A stretch of DNA of 64,000 nucleotides from the NCBI GenBank assembly GCA_032622095.1, contig CP136069.1, positions 38,912,194 to 38,976,193 of the forward strand, written 5' to 3'. The position numbers and the translations under genes are program-made. How positions within the stretch are numbered: position 1 is the first letter of the stretch; each line of letters opens with the position of its first letter. The DNA is from Siphonodentalium dalli (taxonomy: Eukaryota; Mollusca; Scaphopoda; Gadilida; Siphonodentaliidae). Positions 24,353 through 36,704 of the stretch are shown here, in pieces. The notes below the pieces were generated by a model that was not told the origin of the DNA, did not search any database, and was given only the letters and a program-made list of their open reading frames with translations.

Positions 24353-24902
24353 TATGATCCAAAAGAATGGAGACATGACTTATAAAATGATCATTTAATA
24401 CATTTGTAAGTCTAGAGGCCTTTCGTGCTTAGTATCATTGCACTCTTCAGTAGACTGTTATTGTCGTACGTAATAGACGCAAGGGAGATAACTCTCCCAT
24501 GCACTTCCGGCTATTACGTCATTAGTCAGCATTTAGGTTTGCTTTGAACAGGATTTTGAAGAAATCTTCCCGAATCTTGCGATGTATTTTGCCCTTGTAC
24601 ATCTTGCAGAACGGGGAGACATGGAAACTCTTTCTTCCACAATCGTCCAGATGGGCACTCAATGGAATCTTCCTGTATACTGTATAATGTGTGATGGATG
24701 CGGAGAAAGCTATATTGGGGAAACTGGCAATAGTGTGGTTGAGCGTATGCGAATCCACCGACAGCATATTAAGCAGCCAGAATACAGGAAGATTCCATTG
24801 AGTGCCCATCTGGACGATGATACTAAGCACGAAAGGCCTCTAGACTTACAAATGTATTAAATGATCATTTTATAAGTCATGTCTCCATTCTTTTGGATCA
24901 TA
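24353..24902. repeat. inverted pair of truncated Penelope-like 3' ends
   Basis: Positions 24353 to about 24680 repeat the element's minus-strand 3' end, including the last part of the GIY-YIG frame. From about 24680 to 24902 the same region runs in the + orientation, encoding CIMCDGCGESYIGETGN again. TIR arms are 24353-24438 and 24817-24902; a second inverted block is 24651-24679 and 24782-24810. The + copy jumps from ...LSAHLDDD directly to the terminal sequence, an internal deletion. Confidence 0.85.
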
Positions 24903-25144
24903 ATATGATAAATCTATAGTTAATTTTAACATATATTTATTTTGTGACTAGAAAGGAACACTGTGTGAAATTTCTCCCGAAAAGTACCGACATTATGAAA
25001 CATTTCGTGAAAAATACAATTTTGAAGAAATTTGGACCAGTCAATCTGTATTATTGTGTATGGGTATAATAGGCCAACATTTTAAACTCGAACTGATTGA
25101 AACTATCAACCCTAATAGTCTGGTCGACAAAAGGTTTTACCTGG

Positions 25145-27243
25145 AAAAAATTTGGGCTAAGTGGGTTTTGATTCCATTTTGAAGAGGAATATATCCTCTA
25201 CAACATATACAAAATCAGCTAAAATCCGCCGTGAGCACAGTTTTTACAGAGATTTTAAAAATGCCCATTTTTCGGCCTTGGAAAGTAGGTTTTTCTACTA
25301 TATCCCTCATCGGCGACACCATAACGCATTACGCCTCTATCCGATATATACCAGTCGGTGTGAAATTAGAGTACGCGGGCGATTAGAGTGACAAGGACAG
25401 AAAATCATACAATCGCGGCGATGGAATGGCTGTCAAAATGGCAGCCACTCCAATCCATGCTACGACGAAATCAACATATTGGATAACCACCTCTAAGTGA
25501 AAATACACATTCTAATGTACAAGTATGCTGTTATATATATTTAAAGGTTCACATACCATCTGAAAGATCTGTTGGTCACAACATCGCAAGTTAACCCAAT
25601 GATTTACGTTCGAGTTTTCTGCTTGTAATGCACTGACCCAACAGTCGGGCCAAGAAAAAAATATTTTCTGGCATGCAACACACGAAGTAATGTTTTGTAA
25701 CACAGTGCGTGGTAGTTTCATATGGCATGGTGATTAATTATTGAATGTAAAGCAGAAACTGAAGTGCACACCCTTGCTTTGTAAATACTAGTTACATTTC
25801 CGGAATTTTCAACACTCTTCGACACGTATGTCGTAATGCTGATTATACTGTAAAGACACACTATTCTATTCAATATATTAGTACCCTATCTCACCAGCTG
25901 GAAGAGAAGGTACATCGTACATTTTATTGAAGATTAATGTTTATGCTGCTACCAAACCGGTTTCTTAGTAGACAGTTTTGTTCATATTACTTCAATCGGC
26001 ACTCTACAATGGGAATATGTACCACGCAATGCATTAGTTTTCAGTATCTTGTTGTTTGAAAATATCTTACCATTGCCACCAACGTACTTGGGCTAAATAT
26101 CAGGTCAACAACCTTTGAAGTTATTATTTCTGCGTTGAACATTCACTCAATATTGCTTTTTATGGTTTTGTGTGCAGCAGATTTGTGTAACATTAGGGAA
26201 AATGGATAAACGCGGTGATGCGGTTGCAGAAAAGGTAGTACGTTTCGCGTATATGTGGCCTTAGCGCATATAAGCACATATACTTTACGGGAATAAAGAC
26301 AGTATCTGCCACACAGTATGCAGACAATTTTGGTTAAGTTAAGAATTTATTGAAGATAGTCTATTGTACTCCTTTGTATTTTGATAAATTGCGTTCATGT
26401 TATACCACCTTGAATTTGTGTGATAAAAGCAAAATATTCGTGTTTAATCACTTGCCCGTAGGAAACTGTGACTACTATTTTAAGACAATGACAATAGGAT
26501 CTACACATTTTACCCAGTACCATATGAATAGCTCTCATACTGTTCTATAGTAGTGAATTTTGACAGATTTGATGTTGTAGATATATAAATAAAATGATGA
26601 TCGGTCATATTCGTAAAACTGTTCTGATTACAAACATTTCTGCTTCTAGACATGGTGACATAATCAATACATCCCTATTAAATCCCATCTAACTGTTTAA
26701 GTACACATATATTACACAATTCAAGATAAACAGTAAAGATACACTGCGTTATTCTTCTGTTTCTGGGCGCCCAAAAAGTCCAGTTTTAACCGTAGTATAA
26801 GACCTGGCTTTCGCTTGCGCTCTCGCGAGATACATTGGAGAGAATTCGTACATCTCTTATCAAAAGTTCCCCTTATACTCTGAAATAATTCTTCCTCCAA
26901 TAACGCGAGAGCATGTTCGCTCTTGTAGGACTAGCTATTCAATTTTCCACAAATTGTAAATTTCCTTCGATTTTGTCCATTTTGGCGGCCATGTTGGGAC
27001 AGACATTCTACCGATATGGTTTACGACTATGCATTGTTTGTGTAATTTTATTTTATTACTAATTTGGTATTAGTTGGCTCACCTACCACAGAAATTCAGA
27101 ATTTTTCGATATCAACTGCCATCATGGACGATAACTTGGATTACAGAAAATGCTCAAAGCGGATGTTAGCGAATCTTTGATATGTTATAGAGGATATATT
27201 CCTCTTCAACTGGAATAGAAACCAACTTAGTCCAAATTTATTC
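25145..27243. mobile_element. possible 2.1-kb inverted-repeat element
   Basis: Positions 25145-25241 are inverted at 27146-27243. Both contain GAAGAGGAATATATCCTCTA, preceded by AAATTTGG-CTAAGT and followed by CATAT and ATCCGC. By eye about four fifths of bases match over some 95 bp. The interior has no recognisable coding region. The outer boundaries could not be fixed and no target duplication was seen, so this could also be two opposed copies of a shorter repeat. Confidence 0.5.
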
Positions 27244-27559
27244 TAGGTTGACCCTAAACTTTGAGTTTATCGAGCAGACTATAACCGAATAAATTGCAAG
27301 AGGTGTCAAACGTCGTTTCAATATAGTCCATTGTTTTAACAGCCTCACATTACAATTGTCGAATTTTCGAATAAACAGTAATGTATTCTGAATTTCTGAT
27401 GATAGTGTAATGTGGCTATTAAATCCGGAGGCTCTAACTATTTTGTTGTTGGGCATTTAACTGTGATACGTTACGACAATTAACAAATACTGAGTTACGA
27501 ACATATTTCGAACGGTGCTATTGATGCAACAGACCTTTAATAAGCCGTTTAAAAAAAAA

Positions 27560-28160
27560 ATACATGCGGATCCACCCTAACAGTAACGATAATAAATGGA
27601 GTGATTTTAGATTAAAATTAAACGACAGAGATTTAGTCAGAGTACGAACTCAAATGCAGGATACATTTGTTAAAATTCCTCGGAATCATAATTGACGAAA
27701 ACTATCTGTCATATATCAAATTTCCGCTATTCACAATAGGCTCGACCGAACTATCAAATGAAAAAAGTATAAAGCTTTTTGCCTTAAACTCAAGAAAACT
27801 GCTCTACATTTCGTTTTTTCGATATCATTTACTCTGCGGTATTGGTATACATATATTGGGAAATGCCTGCTAAAGTAGCAGGATTAAATATTACTCACCC
27901 GAAAAAAGCAGTTCGCATATGTGAATATCCTAACTATGTTGCTACTCAACGAGCCAATGGCATAAGAATTCAAAAATCAAGAGAAATGCTTTTCTTCAGC
28001 TCTCACATAACATCTCTGACAAAAATTGAAAATCACTAGACTTCAAATACAGACATAATTTAAAAAGAAAATTAACAACTCATATATTATTAACGTATTC
28101 ACATATTTTCAAATGCGGAGATAAAACATGGCATGGTTGCAACAGCATCAGAGTTTAACT
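27560..28160 (+). pseudogene. relic of LINE reverse transcriptase 3' half
   Basis: Decayed copy of the LINE family seen at 51.7-55.2 kb. KFLGIIIDEN near 27670 equals the same box of the intact copy near 54.17 kb. The nucleotide run CGGTATTGGTATACATATATTGGG matches its LLYGIIIWG region, and KKAVRI near 27.91 kb matches the next block. Many stops, frameshifts and small deletions show it is old. Only the region after the catalytic YADD is present. Confidence 0.75.
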
Positions 28161-28628
28161 ATATATATATTCATGCGAAATTTGTTTGCTTGGAATGTTT
28201 CTCCCCGAATGTTTCACTTTTTATTTCCTTGGTCTTGCTTTGTAAATAATTATCTTGTGTACAAGACAAGGCTACGAAAACAAATACACGACGCGTTGCC
28301 ATAAACTGTAGTTATTTGTTTCCATAACTTACGTCGTTTTATCAGGTGTGGAACAGAATGTATACTGTATTCGAACAGATATATCCATTCCGTCATTTTT
28401 TTTTTATATTTGTCATTTTATACTAAGAGGCGACAGGAAGATGACCATCCATGTTCATGTTGTTCTTGAACAATATATTATTTTATACACAAATTATGTT
28501 CATTATATTATGGCCCTTGTACGAATAAAAATCAACCGATTGATCAATCAATATCGCACATCGCGGATGTCACATCGTACTCCAAAACAAAATTGACACG
28601 AAATAACGCATATCTGTGTGAAACTTAC

Positions 28629-28686
28629 CTTGGATGACGATAGAAAACGCCATGCATATAAGTACAACTAAAGATTCAATTGCCAT
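28629..28686 (-). CDS. candidate first exon: signal peptide, splice donor, minus strand
   Basis: From ATG at 28686 the exon encodes MAIESLVVLICMAFSIVIQ, a 19-residue peptide with a hydrophobic core typical of a secretion signal. It is followed by a consensus donor, CCAAG|GTAAGT, at 28629/28628. The exon ends in phase 1, the usual phase after a signal exon in secreted domain proteins and the same phase as the first exon at 41116-41182. No partner exon downstream on the minus strand was recognised; the DNA there is dominated by transposons. The call rests on the signal peptide plus donor alone. Confidence 0.5.
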
Positions 28687-29423
28687 TTTTCATATGTAGA
28701 TGTTATACGTATACTATATCAGGATAGCTCGACACCGTGTGATCTACACAGCTTATATCCTTGCCGATAGTAATATGACTAAAGCTCTCCGAGACAGCGG
28801 CCAGAGTAAAGAATCGTCTGTCACAATATCTCCTTTCCTCTGCCATGAGCAATGCAATCGATGAGTATATAATTATTAGTGGCACACTGGCGAACACAAA
28901 TAATGCAAGTAATGTAGGTATTTAATCGCCGACATTAGTTATGTATGTATCTGGTCCAGTGGTTTAATTAATAAATAACTCTTGTTTCGATTAAAGATTA
29001 GTATTAAGTTAGTATTCAGGCACTATGCCAACAGGAGGAATGTAGCATTCTACTACATCGCCGTAAATCTCAAGAAAATATACTTTACAATTCCATAGAA
29101 AACATCATCTGAACTACGCTCAATTGTAAATATTTACATCTCGATTCGGGACGCAACTATATATCGGCGATAAAGTAACGAAAAATGATTTCACGATCGA
29201 GAGTCACTGAATTTAATTAATATATAATAATGACGGTGTGTGTTGTTAGTTTCGATTTAATATTTGAAAAACTGACTACCTTGATCAATATTATCATCCA
29301 TTTATATTTGATCACCCATACCGAGTGTTTCACATCACTTTAATGTTATGCAGTTATTACCGGAAAGTTTGGTAGATAAATTCTATAACGCGATAAGGAT
29401 GCAAACGAAAATATTCCGACCTG
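28687..29423. other. upstream region of the minus-strand exon; no other gene seen
   Basis: No clear TATA or initiator can be assigned. AACTCTTGTTTCGATTAAAGATTA (28977-29000, quoted in part below) resembles one arm of the small inverted repeat at 63344-63453: the shared word is CTTGTTTCGATTAA. Confidence 0.4.
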
Positions 29424-30870
29424 TTATCACCCCGTGTACTTGGTATCGCCAAACCCAAGGGTATCACCAAACCCAAAAATTGCGGTTTTGATAAATGAAC
29501 ATATCTTCCCTCAGATGAAGCTATATATATCCCAGTTAAATGGTGATATCCACTATTCAAAACATAATTTCGCAAAATTATCTAAATATGCGGGGTTTTG
29601 TCTGAAAACAATTTACACACTAAATACTTTTAAAATGTGAACCAAGTTTTGGAATGAAATTTCCAACTGAGGTTATGTCGGGCAAGACTATTCCAAATGT
29701 TGAAAGTGTTGACCGACGTGCCGACACTGCCACATCCCTGCCATAAGCGAATGGGTGGATGAATTACCTGACTAAGAGAACAGGACATGTGAACTTCGGA
29801 TGTATCCCAGTATGTTCGTGGATATAGAGCTATTGTATACATTTTTCTCTGTTGAATGGTTTGACCGATGTTGAGAGATACCCAACAAAAATAATCCTGT
29901 CCATGAAGACAAATGCATTTACGATGAATGACATGTTATTCTCATCATCAGGTCTCGTGTTCGTTTTGCACGAGTGGAGCGAAAATCGCAATTATCTATG
30001 TGAAGAAAGCAAAAAACAGCCACTCCGCATGAAATCACCGGGCGCGGAAGGCTTAATTATATTATAATTAATCCCTTAATCAGTCCCTTCAATAGGTACC
30101 TCACCCTTTTAGTATTTAGTGTGTAAATTGTGTTCAGAAGAAAAAAACCCGCATATTTAGATAACCAATGACTAATTTGGTAATTTCTCCAATTGGACTC
30201 GTTCCTGAGAAGAATAGCCTTGTACTATTAATATGACATTAGAACATAAAACACAAACCAACGTACACGTTTTCACCCTTGCATATGCACCCCACCCTAA
30301 ATATGATCCATGTGCCGGGCTGTCCTAATGATAGTTGGGATATTTTCAAGCAGAAACGGTCAAAATGTGAAGTATATCATTCGCATCTTTGACATCCCAT
30401 ACCTGCGTTTGGCGACATCTCGATCTGCGGCGTTCATACCCGAAATTATGATGAGTACGCACACTTGGACGCATGTAGAATTTTTGCGAACCGCTCTGCG
30501 GGCCAGACAATTTTACGGTTAATTAAACATATAATTTTCTATTGCTACACGCATTATCCGCCATCTATAACTGATAATTATTTTTCAAACGAACTACCTA
30601 ACGTCAAAAAGTGTCTACTATTTATGATAAAATCGGAAATGAGTCGGAATTTCTATTAAATTTATCGGGGTGAGAGCAAGCTATGGTCGCTATCCCATTG
30701 AGGGAACATTCTGCTTTGCGAAATTATGTTTTGAATAGCGGATATCACTATTTAACTGGGAGATATATAGCTTCGTCTGAGGGAAGATATGTTCATTTAT
30801 CAAAACCGCAATATTCTCGGGTTTGGTGATACCCTCGGGTTTGGCGATACCACGTACACAGGGGTGATTA
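29424..30870. mobile_element. 1.45-kb element with about 150-bp inverted terminal repeats
   Basis: Arms are 29424-29575 and 30716-30870. Both hold the complementary blocks GATAAATGAACATATCTTCC, AGCTATATAT and CAAAACATAATTTCGCAA, with an outer end TTATCACCCC / GGGGTGATTA. A short doubled word (CCAAACCCAAGGGTATCACC) lies at the left arm. The interior shows no transposase but contains a fragment also found in the DIRS-like relic (30164-30213). Non-autonomous DNA element or foldback is the simplest reading. Confidence 0.7.
30164..30213 (+). repeat. 50-bp fragment matching the start of the DIRS-like RT
   Basis: ACCAATGACTAATTTGGTAA followed by TTTCTCCAATxGGACTCGTTCCTGAGAAG occurs here and at 32919-32967 with one clear change. 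In the latter it encodes the MTNLVISPMGLVPEK block of a reverse transcriptase. It is a short piece of the same retroelement family inside the 29.4-30.9 kb element. Confidence 0.7.
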
Positions 30871-31652
30871 TGAACGCATCCAGCGCATGGCTGAACAAGG
30901 CCTTGACTGAGCACTATACGATCATGAATTCCCCGCACTTCGGGCTAAAAATAGCGTTGAAATCAGGGGGGGGTCAAACAATTTTCTTCCGGGCACGTAT
31001 GCCGTGGTGGGTTGGTGGTCTATGGGACCAACAAAATGTTTTTTTCCGCAACTCAAATTTTTTTTCCCTGCATTGCGTTTGGCTTTACACACCTTAGAAT
31101 AAGAGAAATAATGTAATTCCAACTGCCAGACTGACTGCAGGCAGTTATCGTGTTGTATTTTGTTGCAAATGGGTGTCAGTCCAAGCTGGCAGTCCAAGGT
31201 AAATTCAAACATCAATTTCGTAACGACAATTTTTTAAACAAAGACTGTCTTAATATCTTATATTAAACCAAGCTAATCAAATATACACATCTGTAATAAA
31301 ATATACTGACAGAAGACTTATTCAGTTTTGTATTACAAGAGGGTTTAGCTGATTAGTTTTATTCAATAACTCAACAGCACTGAAGGGAATTATCACATAA
31401 ACCAGCTGTAAACAACAACAATTTTCATAAAAATATAACTTGTTTTTGCATAATCTGCATATAAAACAAGCAAAGGGAACATTTAGCATAAAAATATAAA
31501 AGAAAATAAGTGGAATGCTCATCACTAAACTATGAAACAGCAACTGGGCTCAGCTGGGCTGATTAAAAATATAACTTTAAAATAAAAAAGTAAATAATAC
31601 GATAACAGCACATAGAGTACTTGTCGCCAGACTAGATATGCTGACTTGATAA

Positions 31653-31746
31653 AACGTAACAACAATAACCATGGATACGCCATGCGAAGCTCCATACCAT
31701 AACGTAACAACAATAACCATGGATATGCCATGCGAAGCTCCAAACC
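31653..31746 (+). repeat. two-copy tandem repeat, 48-bp period
   Basis: AACGTAACAACAATAACCAT followed by GGATAxGCCATGCGAAGCTCC is repeated with one base difference. Flanks are AT-rich and non-coding. Confidence 0.85.
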
Positions 31747-32201
31747 ATTTACATATCGATTTGTAGAGACAGGACTCTAATTGTCAAATTCACCAAGTTT
31801 GGTTTTCAAAGTTTGATTAAAACAACAAAACTTCACTATAATCATGATGCACATAGAACTGAACTTGACATAATTCGACAGAAGTATTAATGACGACATT
31901 ATTTCACTTGAATATATGGCTTGTTTTAGCATGATCTGCCAGGATCTGCACAAATTTAAATGTGCAAATAAAACAAACGAAAAACAAATATGGACGGCTT
32001 TTTTTGGCAAAACAAACTTTGTCATAACAATGTAAAAATATAAGTGGATTTCTCATCACATAATATTGTTCAAACTTGATTCAACCATTTCATGCAATCC
32101 TGGTGATGACAAAACACACTGAAGAAAAGCTTATTCCATCAGAGACTAATTCCATTTTTTCATAATAGTATGCACATAAATTGATATACAGCTGTTTACC
32201 G

Positions 32202-32390
32202 TGTCCCCCCCCCCCCGCAAATCTCTGTTTTAATGTTAAAAGTGGGTGGGTGTCCAAAACTGGTCGGAAAAAACTGCCGAAAACGGAAAACAATTTGGAC
32301 GCGGGGGGTGAGTGTGTCCCAACAAGGGTCGAAAGGAAAAATCAACATACGTGTCTGAAAACATTTTCCGACCCCCCCCCCCCCCTGTTG
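32202..32390. repeat. two poly-C tracts flanking a short GGGGG-rich spacer
   Basis: Runs of C at about 32205-32217 and 32371-32385, with a GCGGGGGGTGAG run between near 32301. Similar homopolymer C/G runs are at about 38837-38847, 42808-42822, 44970-44983 and 45600-45617. They are prone to length error, so nearby frames should not be trusted. Confidence 0.8.
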
Positions 32391-32529
32391 AAATGGGAAC
32401 ATATACGTTTGGGACTTACATTGGCGCGCACAACCCAGTCTATGTTTCACCCGTAGTCGGTCAGGTCCATACACCGACAGGGCTCCCAGTCAGTCATCAA
32501 TTGCCAGGAAACATATGTTCATGTCCCTT

Positions 32530-34800
32530 ACTGCCGCACTTTCCACCGGTGTGCATTTTGTGATGCTAACTGTGGCTATTCAGACAAATGTTTTCGTTGT
32601 TTTCGAGACAAGGCCATCCCGGACATTTCTGACCCGTGGCTCAAACAACAGGCCTAACACAGGCCACATAAATCAGCCCAGGGCCACCACATACCAACCC
32701 CGTAAAGGCCCAAGTTCTAAATAAGCTTTTACAGGGTTATGACCCTTTGAAACGTTCATTCCGTTAGGTTAGGTTTTCGGTTACATGTAGGTTTTGATAC
32801 CACCCCACCAATATTGGAATAACCTAAAGTTGCTTCATAATTCAAAGATGTATTACTGCAATAAATTCGCACGGAAATTGAGGCGGGTCGAATCGCAGGA
32901 CCAATCAATTAAACACAAACCAATGACTAATTTGGTAATTTCTCCAATGGGACTCGTTCCTGAGAAGACGCCTGGGAAATCCGTATGAGTTAGCATTTAT
33001 CATACCCATCTGGGAACTCGGTTAATGATCATATTCGGCCTGATTGGAAAAAAATCGGCCAGTTACTCTTCTGTGCAAACTGCGATTTCCTGTATTCAGC
33101 AACTACCCCGTAACTCGTACATGGTAACTTGTGGCAATTAATGCATTCCGTATCCTGTCACTGTCCCATAAGGACTACCATTTGCTGGGATTTAAAGTGG
33201 ACAATCATGATTACCACGACAAGGCGCTTGCTATGGGGGCGTCCAGCAGTTGTTTCATTTTGAGGAATTCAGTTCTGCAATTGGGTGGATGGCTTGTAGT
33301 CATCTCGGTATTCACCCAGTGTCCCACAACGTAGACGATTTATTTTAAACTTGCCCAACTAAAGAACTCACTCGGACTTATTTAGAGGCTTTCCGAACCC
33401 TTTGTCGAAAATTAGGGGTCCCAATCAAATCTGAATAAATCTCGCGGTCCAGCGACTTGACTCTCGTTCCTCGGAATTGAGTATATACTATCAATATGAT
33501 GGCTCTTTTATCGGCTGACAAACTGTTCAAGTGTCAGCAGTTGATTTCTCAATTTTTAAATCGAAAAACCATTTTTCTGGGAGAGTTGACTGGTCTTTTA
33601 AAGGAACGTGAGGCCTTAATTGTCGAAAATATTCATATTTGTTCCAAACACTGTAAACAGAAAACTTTAAAACGCATACAGGTTCGTTCATATATACCAT
33701 GACCATCGCGTAAACAGCATGTTATCGTAAAACCTACTATATTTTACCTAAGCAAGAGTCTGATTGTGTTACAGAGACCGCACAATGCTACTGGCTAATC
33801 ACACACAAATGTCATAAACGCTCTTTATTATATCCATATCAGTAATTCACCAATAAAGAACGCTCTTTATGTTTACCATCATAATATAAACAAACGCCAG
33901 AAAAGTAACTTGTTATGCTTTTGTTTACATAACAATGGTCAAACATATGACAATAACATACTGTTTATGCGATATTTCTTATTTGTATACGGACAAAGTA
34001 TATCTACATTTTGATGTTCTTTCTGTTTGTAGCGGTTTTTGACGCGTGAAAATATTTTCACAGAATACCCACCGCCAAGGCCAACCGTACCTTTAAACTT
34101 CACCTGCTCAGTAGATTTGCCAGGCCGTGTTATCTTGCGACGATTAATCAATTTAATCATCGGAGTGACTAAATCAAAGCATCACATCACATCACATCAC
34201 ATCACAAGCTAAACAACAAGACATTGGTATCTGGCAACAGTCTCAATGATTTCAATGCTAAAACCATTTTTTCGATCGTCATTGGCTCACAAGCCCAAAG
34301 TTGGAATTATACACCGATGTTGCCAGTACACTAAGTTTTGCTGCAATTTTATTAGAATCGTTATTTTAATGGAATTTTGCAGCCAGAGGAAAAACAGTAC
34401 AATGTCTAGGATTTATATCCAATTGTCATGGCAATTAAAATATGGGGTACTTTGATGCAGAACTTTTGTATTATCTTTTTCTCCGATAATTCCACAGTTG
34501 TGGCTGTTTTCAACTCTGAAACATCAAAGGATAAACAACTGTTGTCCCTATTGTGTCAGCTGGTGTTTTCATGCTTACGTCATAATATACTTGTCAAAGC
34601 TAAACACATACCTGGTGTCCATAATGTTCTAAGTGACCTCCTCTCCCATTCGCAGGTATCCGAGTTCCTGACGCAAGCGCCGCCCAGCCCCAAGCTCCAG
34701 GAAACATTATCGACTCATAATGATGCGATTCTACGTAGTTACGTGCGGACAATGATACAAATACGCCAAATCGCGACTTTTCGGGTTCACGCTCTTTAGT
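32530..34800 (+). pseudogene. decayed DIRS-like retrotransposon (Gag tail, reverse transcriptase, RNase H)
   Basis: Protein blocks appear in DIRS/YR-retroelement order over several frames. Near 32.55 kb is a cysteine-rich CAFCDANC...CFRC segment, Gag-like. Near 32.92 kb is NLVISPMGLVPEKTPGK, the RT entry motif. Near 33.13 kb are AFRILSLSHKDYHLLGFKV and MGASSSC. At 33.5-33.7 kb is LLSADKLFKCQQLISQFLNR. At 34428-34799 is an RNase H block with FFSDNSTVVAVFN and AKHIPGVHNVLSDLLS. Stops and shifts separate most blocks. No tyrosine recombinase or terminal repeats were found, so the subfamily is inferred from the RT/RNase H style; a Gypsy-like origin is less likely. Confidence 0.7.
34181..34205 (+). 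repeat. (ATCAC)n microsatellite
   Basis: Five tandem copies of ATCAC lie inside the DIRS-like relic, between the RT and RNase H blocks. Confidence 0.95.
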
Positions 34801-34905
34801 AAGTGTGCTCATTGTGGACCGCGCCATAAAACGAAATAACGAGTATGAGTGCATTATGTGCTTATTTCGGAATCAAATAAACACATAATGTACCTATTTC
34901 ACATT
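34786..34905 (+). repeat. dispersed repeat shared with 9.8 kb
   Basis: ACGCTCTTTA...CCGCGCCATAAAAC...AATAA matches 9803-9852, followed by an ATTATGTGCTTATTTC segment resembling CTATGGGCCTATTTC near 9776. It begins immediately after the last RNase H-like codon region, so it may be the edge of a separate element. Confidence 0.45.
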
Positions 34906-36326
34906 ATAGGTTTGTGTATTTATGCGAGGATGTGTTGCAGACTCTCCTTGTATAGCATGCTGAAAGAAAAACACATACAAATATGACTGAAGATCATCGA
35001 TAGAAATATCACTTTTCTTTTCCGGTATTCGGTTATGATCGTGCCGTGAGGTGGTGAGACCAACCTGATGTGGCATACTAAAATATATGTAGTCGGATAA
35101 TCATCTTAAGTTTCCGCCAATGTAACCACAAATTACATTGGGCGATATCTCGATCGTCAGCGGTGACATCGACGTGAAATTTATTATGTATGGTCAACTC
35201 GGGACGGTGAATATTTTTGTCGGGTTATTTTGTCCACCCAACATGACCTTGAAACGGGTACCCGCAAATGATATCATGCTGTCGGCGTGCATGTACGGGG
35301 TTACCTTGAAAAACTAAAATTAATGGATCGACCAAAGCCATGGGACCAATCCCGCCAGTGGCGGGTTAATCTGCTAGTATACTATACTTTGGCAATCGGC
35401 TATTCGCTGTATCTCCTTTAAAGCGGACAAATATTGGAAGTCGTCCAATAATTCTAAATGTCCGGAATAAATAGCGCTCTGGTGCGCCAATTTTTCCAGT
35501 GTTGGTTCAATATTGTGGGTCCGGGCCTTGGAGAGGGGTGGTCGGTGGTACCAAATTTGTTTTAGTTTCCGAATAAGATGAAACTTGGAACACCCACCGC
35601 ACAAGCTGATCGTGAAACTGAAAACAGATCGTAAATCTGTTTAAACTTTGTGGCGATTTGGTCCTCACAGTTTGAAATTTGGGCCCACATACTTGATAAC
35701 ACAAATCATCCGAATCCGTCGAACATTGGATATAATTTGGTACGCCATGTGTATGGACTGACGAGAACACGCGTTGTGCCAAATTTAGACATTGTCTGTT
35801 AGGTATTGTGAGTGTGGGTGATCAATGGCACCAAAATAGTGTTCGTTACCGAATCTGATGAAATTTAAAACATAATACGTTTTGGAAAGAAGCAGATCAC
35901 GAACGTGAAAACTATTTGAAAATTAAGTGAAAAATGACGGAGTTACGGGCCCTCAATTTACGAGTTTTGTGGCTGGGGTTGGCAATTTTCTAATCCCTTC
36001 ACCTAATTTAGAGGCAAGGTTCGGGTCACACACAAAGGCTAGAATGAATACATACATTTCAACAATATATGTGAATATTAATGTTCATTTTTACGAACAC
36101 ATGTTGAGTACAACAGGTCTTGGGACAACATGCATTATCTTTCAGATATGTAAATTAATTCAATGTATGAGGGCCTATGTTTTGTTGTCTCACAATAATT
36201 TCTCAGATTCTATTTACAATAATTATGCTGATACATGTATGTCAAATTCAAGATTTTCGCCATATAGATCCAGAGAAGTTCTCTGTTGAACATTATCTTG
36301 CCATTTTGGCTGGCATTATGCAAAAC
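34906..36326. other. no gene recognised; weak long-period repeat
   Basis: A diverged pair near 35505-35650 and 35790-35900 shares GGTxCCAAA...GTTxCCGAAT...GATGAAA and GCxGATC-x-GAA blocks about 285 bp apart. Nothing coding is supported. Confidence 0.4.
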
Positions 36327-36704
36327 GTGTATCTCCCCCATAAGAAGCAATGGACCCATTACAGCAGGTAACAAACCCATTAGTTTCGTACGAAGGTTTC
36401 TGAACTCCTATCCTGCTTCTAATCCAGAACACCAAAGGTTACCCGGGTCACATCATTTAATAGCTTAATATTCGACGATATCAATTCAATATTCAATGTA
36501 GGGAACCTGTACTTTGATTAGTTTTCATAATTACTAAGTTATCAATTAGGAAGCAATGAACCCTTATATACAGTTGGTAGTAAAGTATGCAATGATATTG
36601 CCTTATGAATAGCGGATTAGTGCCAATAGTTTCGTAAGAATGTTTTTAAACTCCAATTGCTTCTATATGCCGATCACCGAGGTTATTCGGATCACACCAT
36701 TTTA
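36327..36704. repeat. diverged direct repeat, about 250-bp period
   Basis: The block around 36380-36460 (TTAGTTTCGTACGAAGGTTT, CTGCTTCTAATCC, GTTACCCGGGTCACATCATTT) recurs around 36627-36703 (AATAGTTTCGTAAGAATGTT, TTGCTTCTATATGCC, GTTATTCGGATCACACCATTT). The second copy ends exactly at the proposed start of the first Helitron-like unit. Confidence 0.6.

Larger units (their letters stand above)
20782..24902 (-). mobile_element. Penelope-like element with inverted terminal unit
   Basis: A long decayed polyprotein on the minus strand combines an N-terminal segment, reverse transcriptase and a GIY-YIG endonuclease in the order of canonical Penelope-like elements. The terminal sequence TATGATCCAAAAGAATGG starts at 20782 and again at 24353 as a direct repeat of several hundred bases. 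It recurs inverted, ending at 24902. The arms 24353-24438 and 24817-24902 are near-perfect inverted repeats. Such compound pseudo-LTR ends, including an inverted piece, are known for this class. The copy is dead through several stops and frameshifts. Confidence 0.85.

Noticed and set aside
25512-25721. Possible minus-strand lectin exon following the signal exon at 28686
   Set aside because: It has several Cys and Trp and a GTATGT near its end, but cysteine spacing does not fit a C-type lectin domain and no WIG/WND motif is present.
32196-32474. 92-codon minus frame rich in glycine
   Set aside because: It arises from the C/G homopolymer runs and has no domain or splice context.
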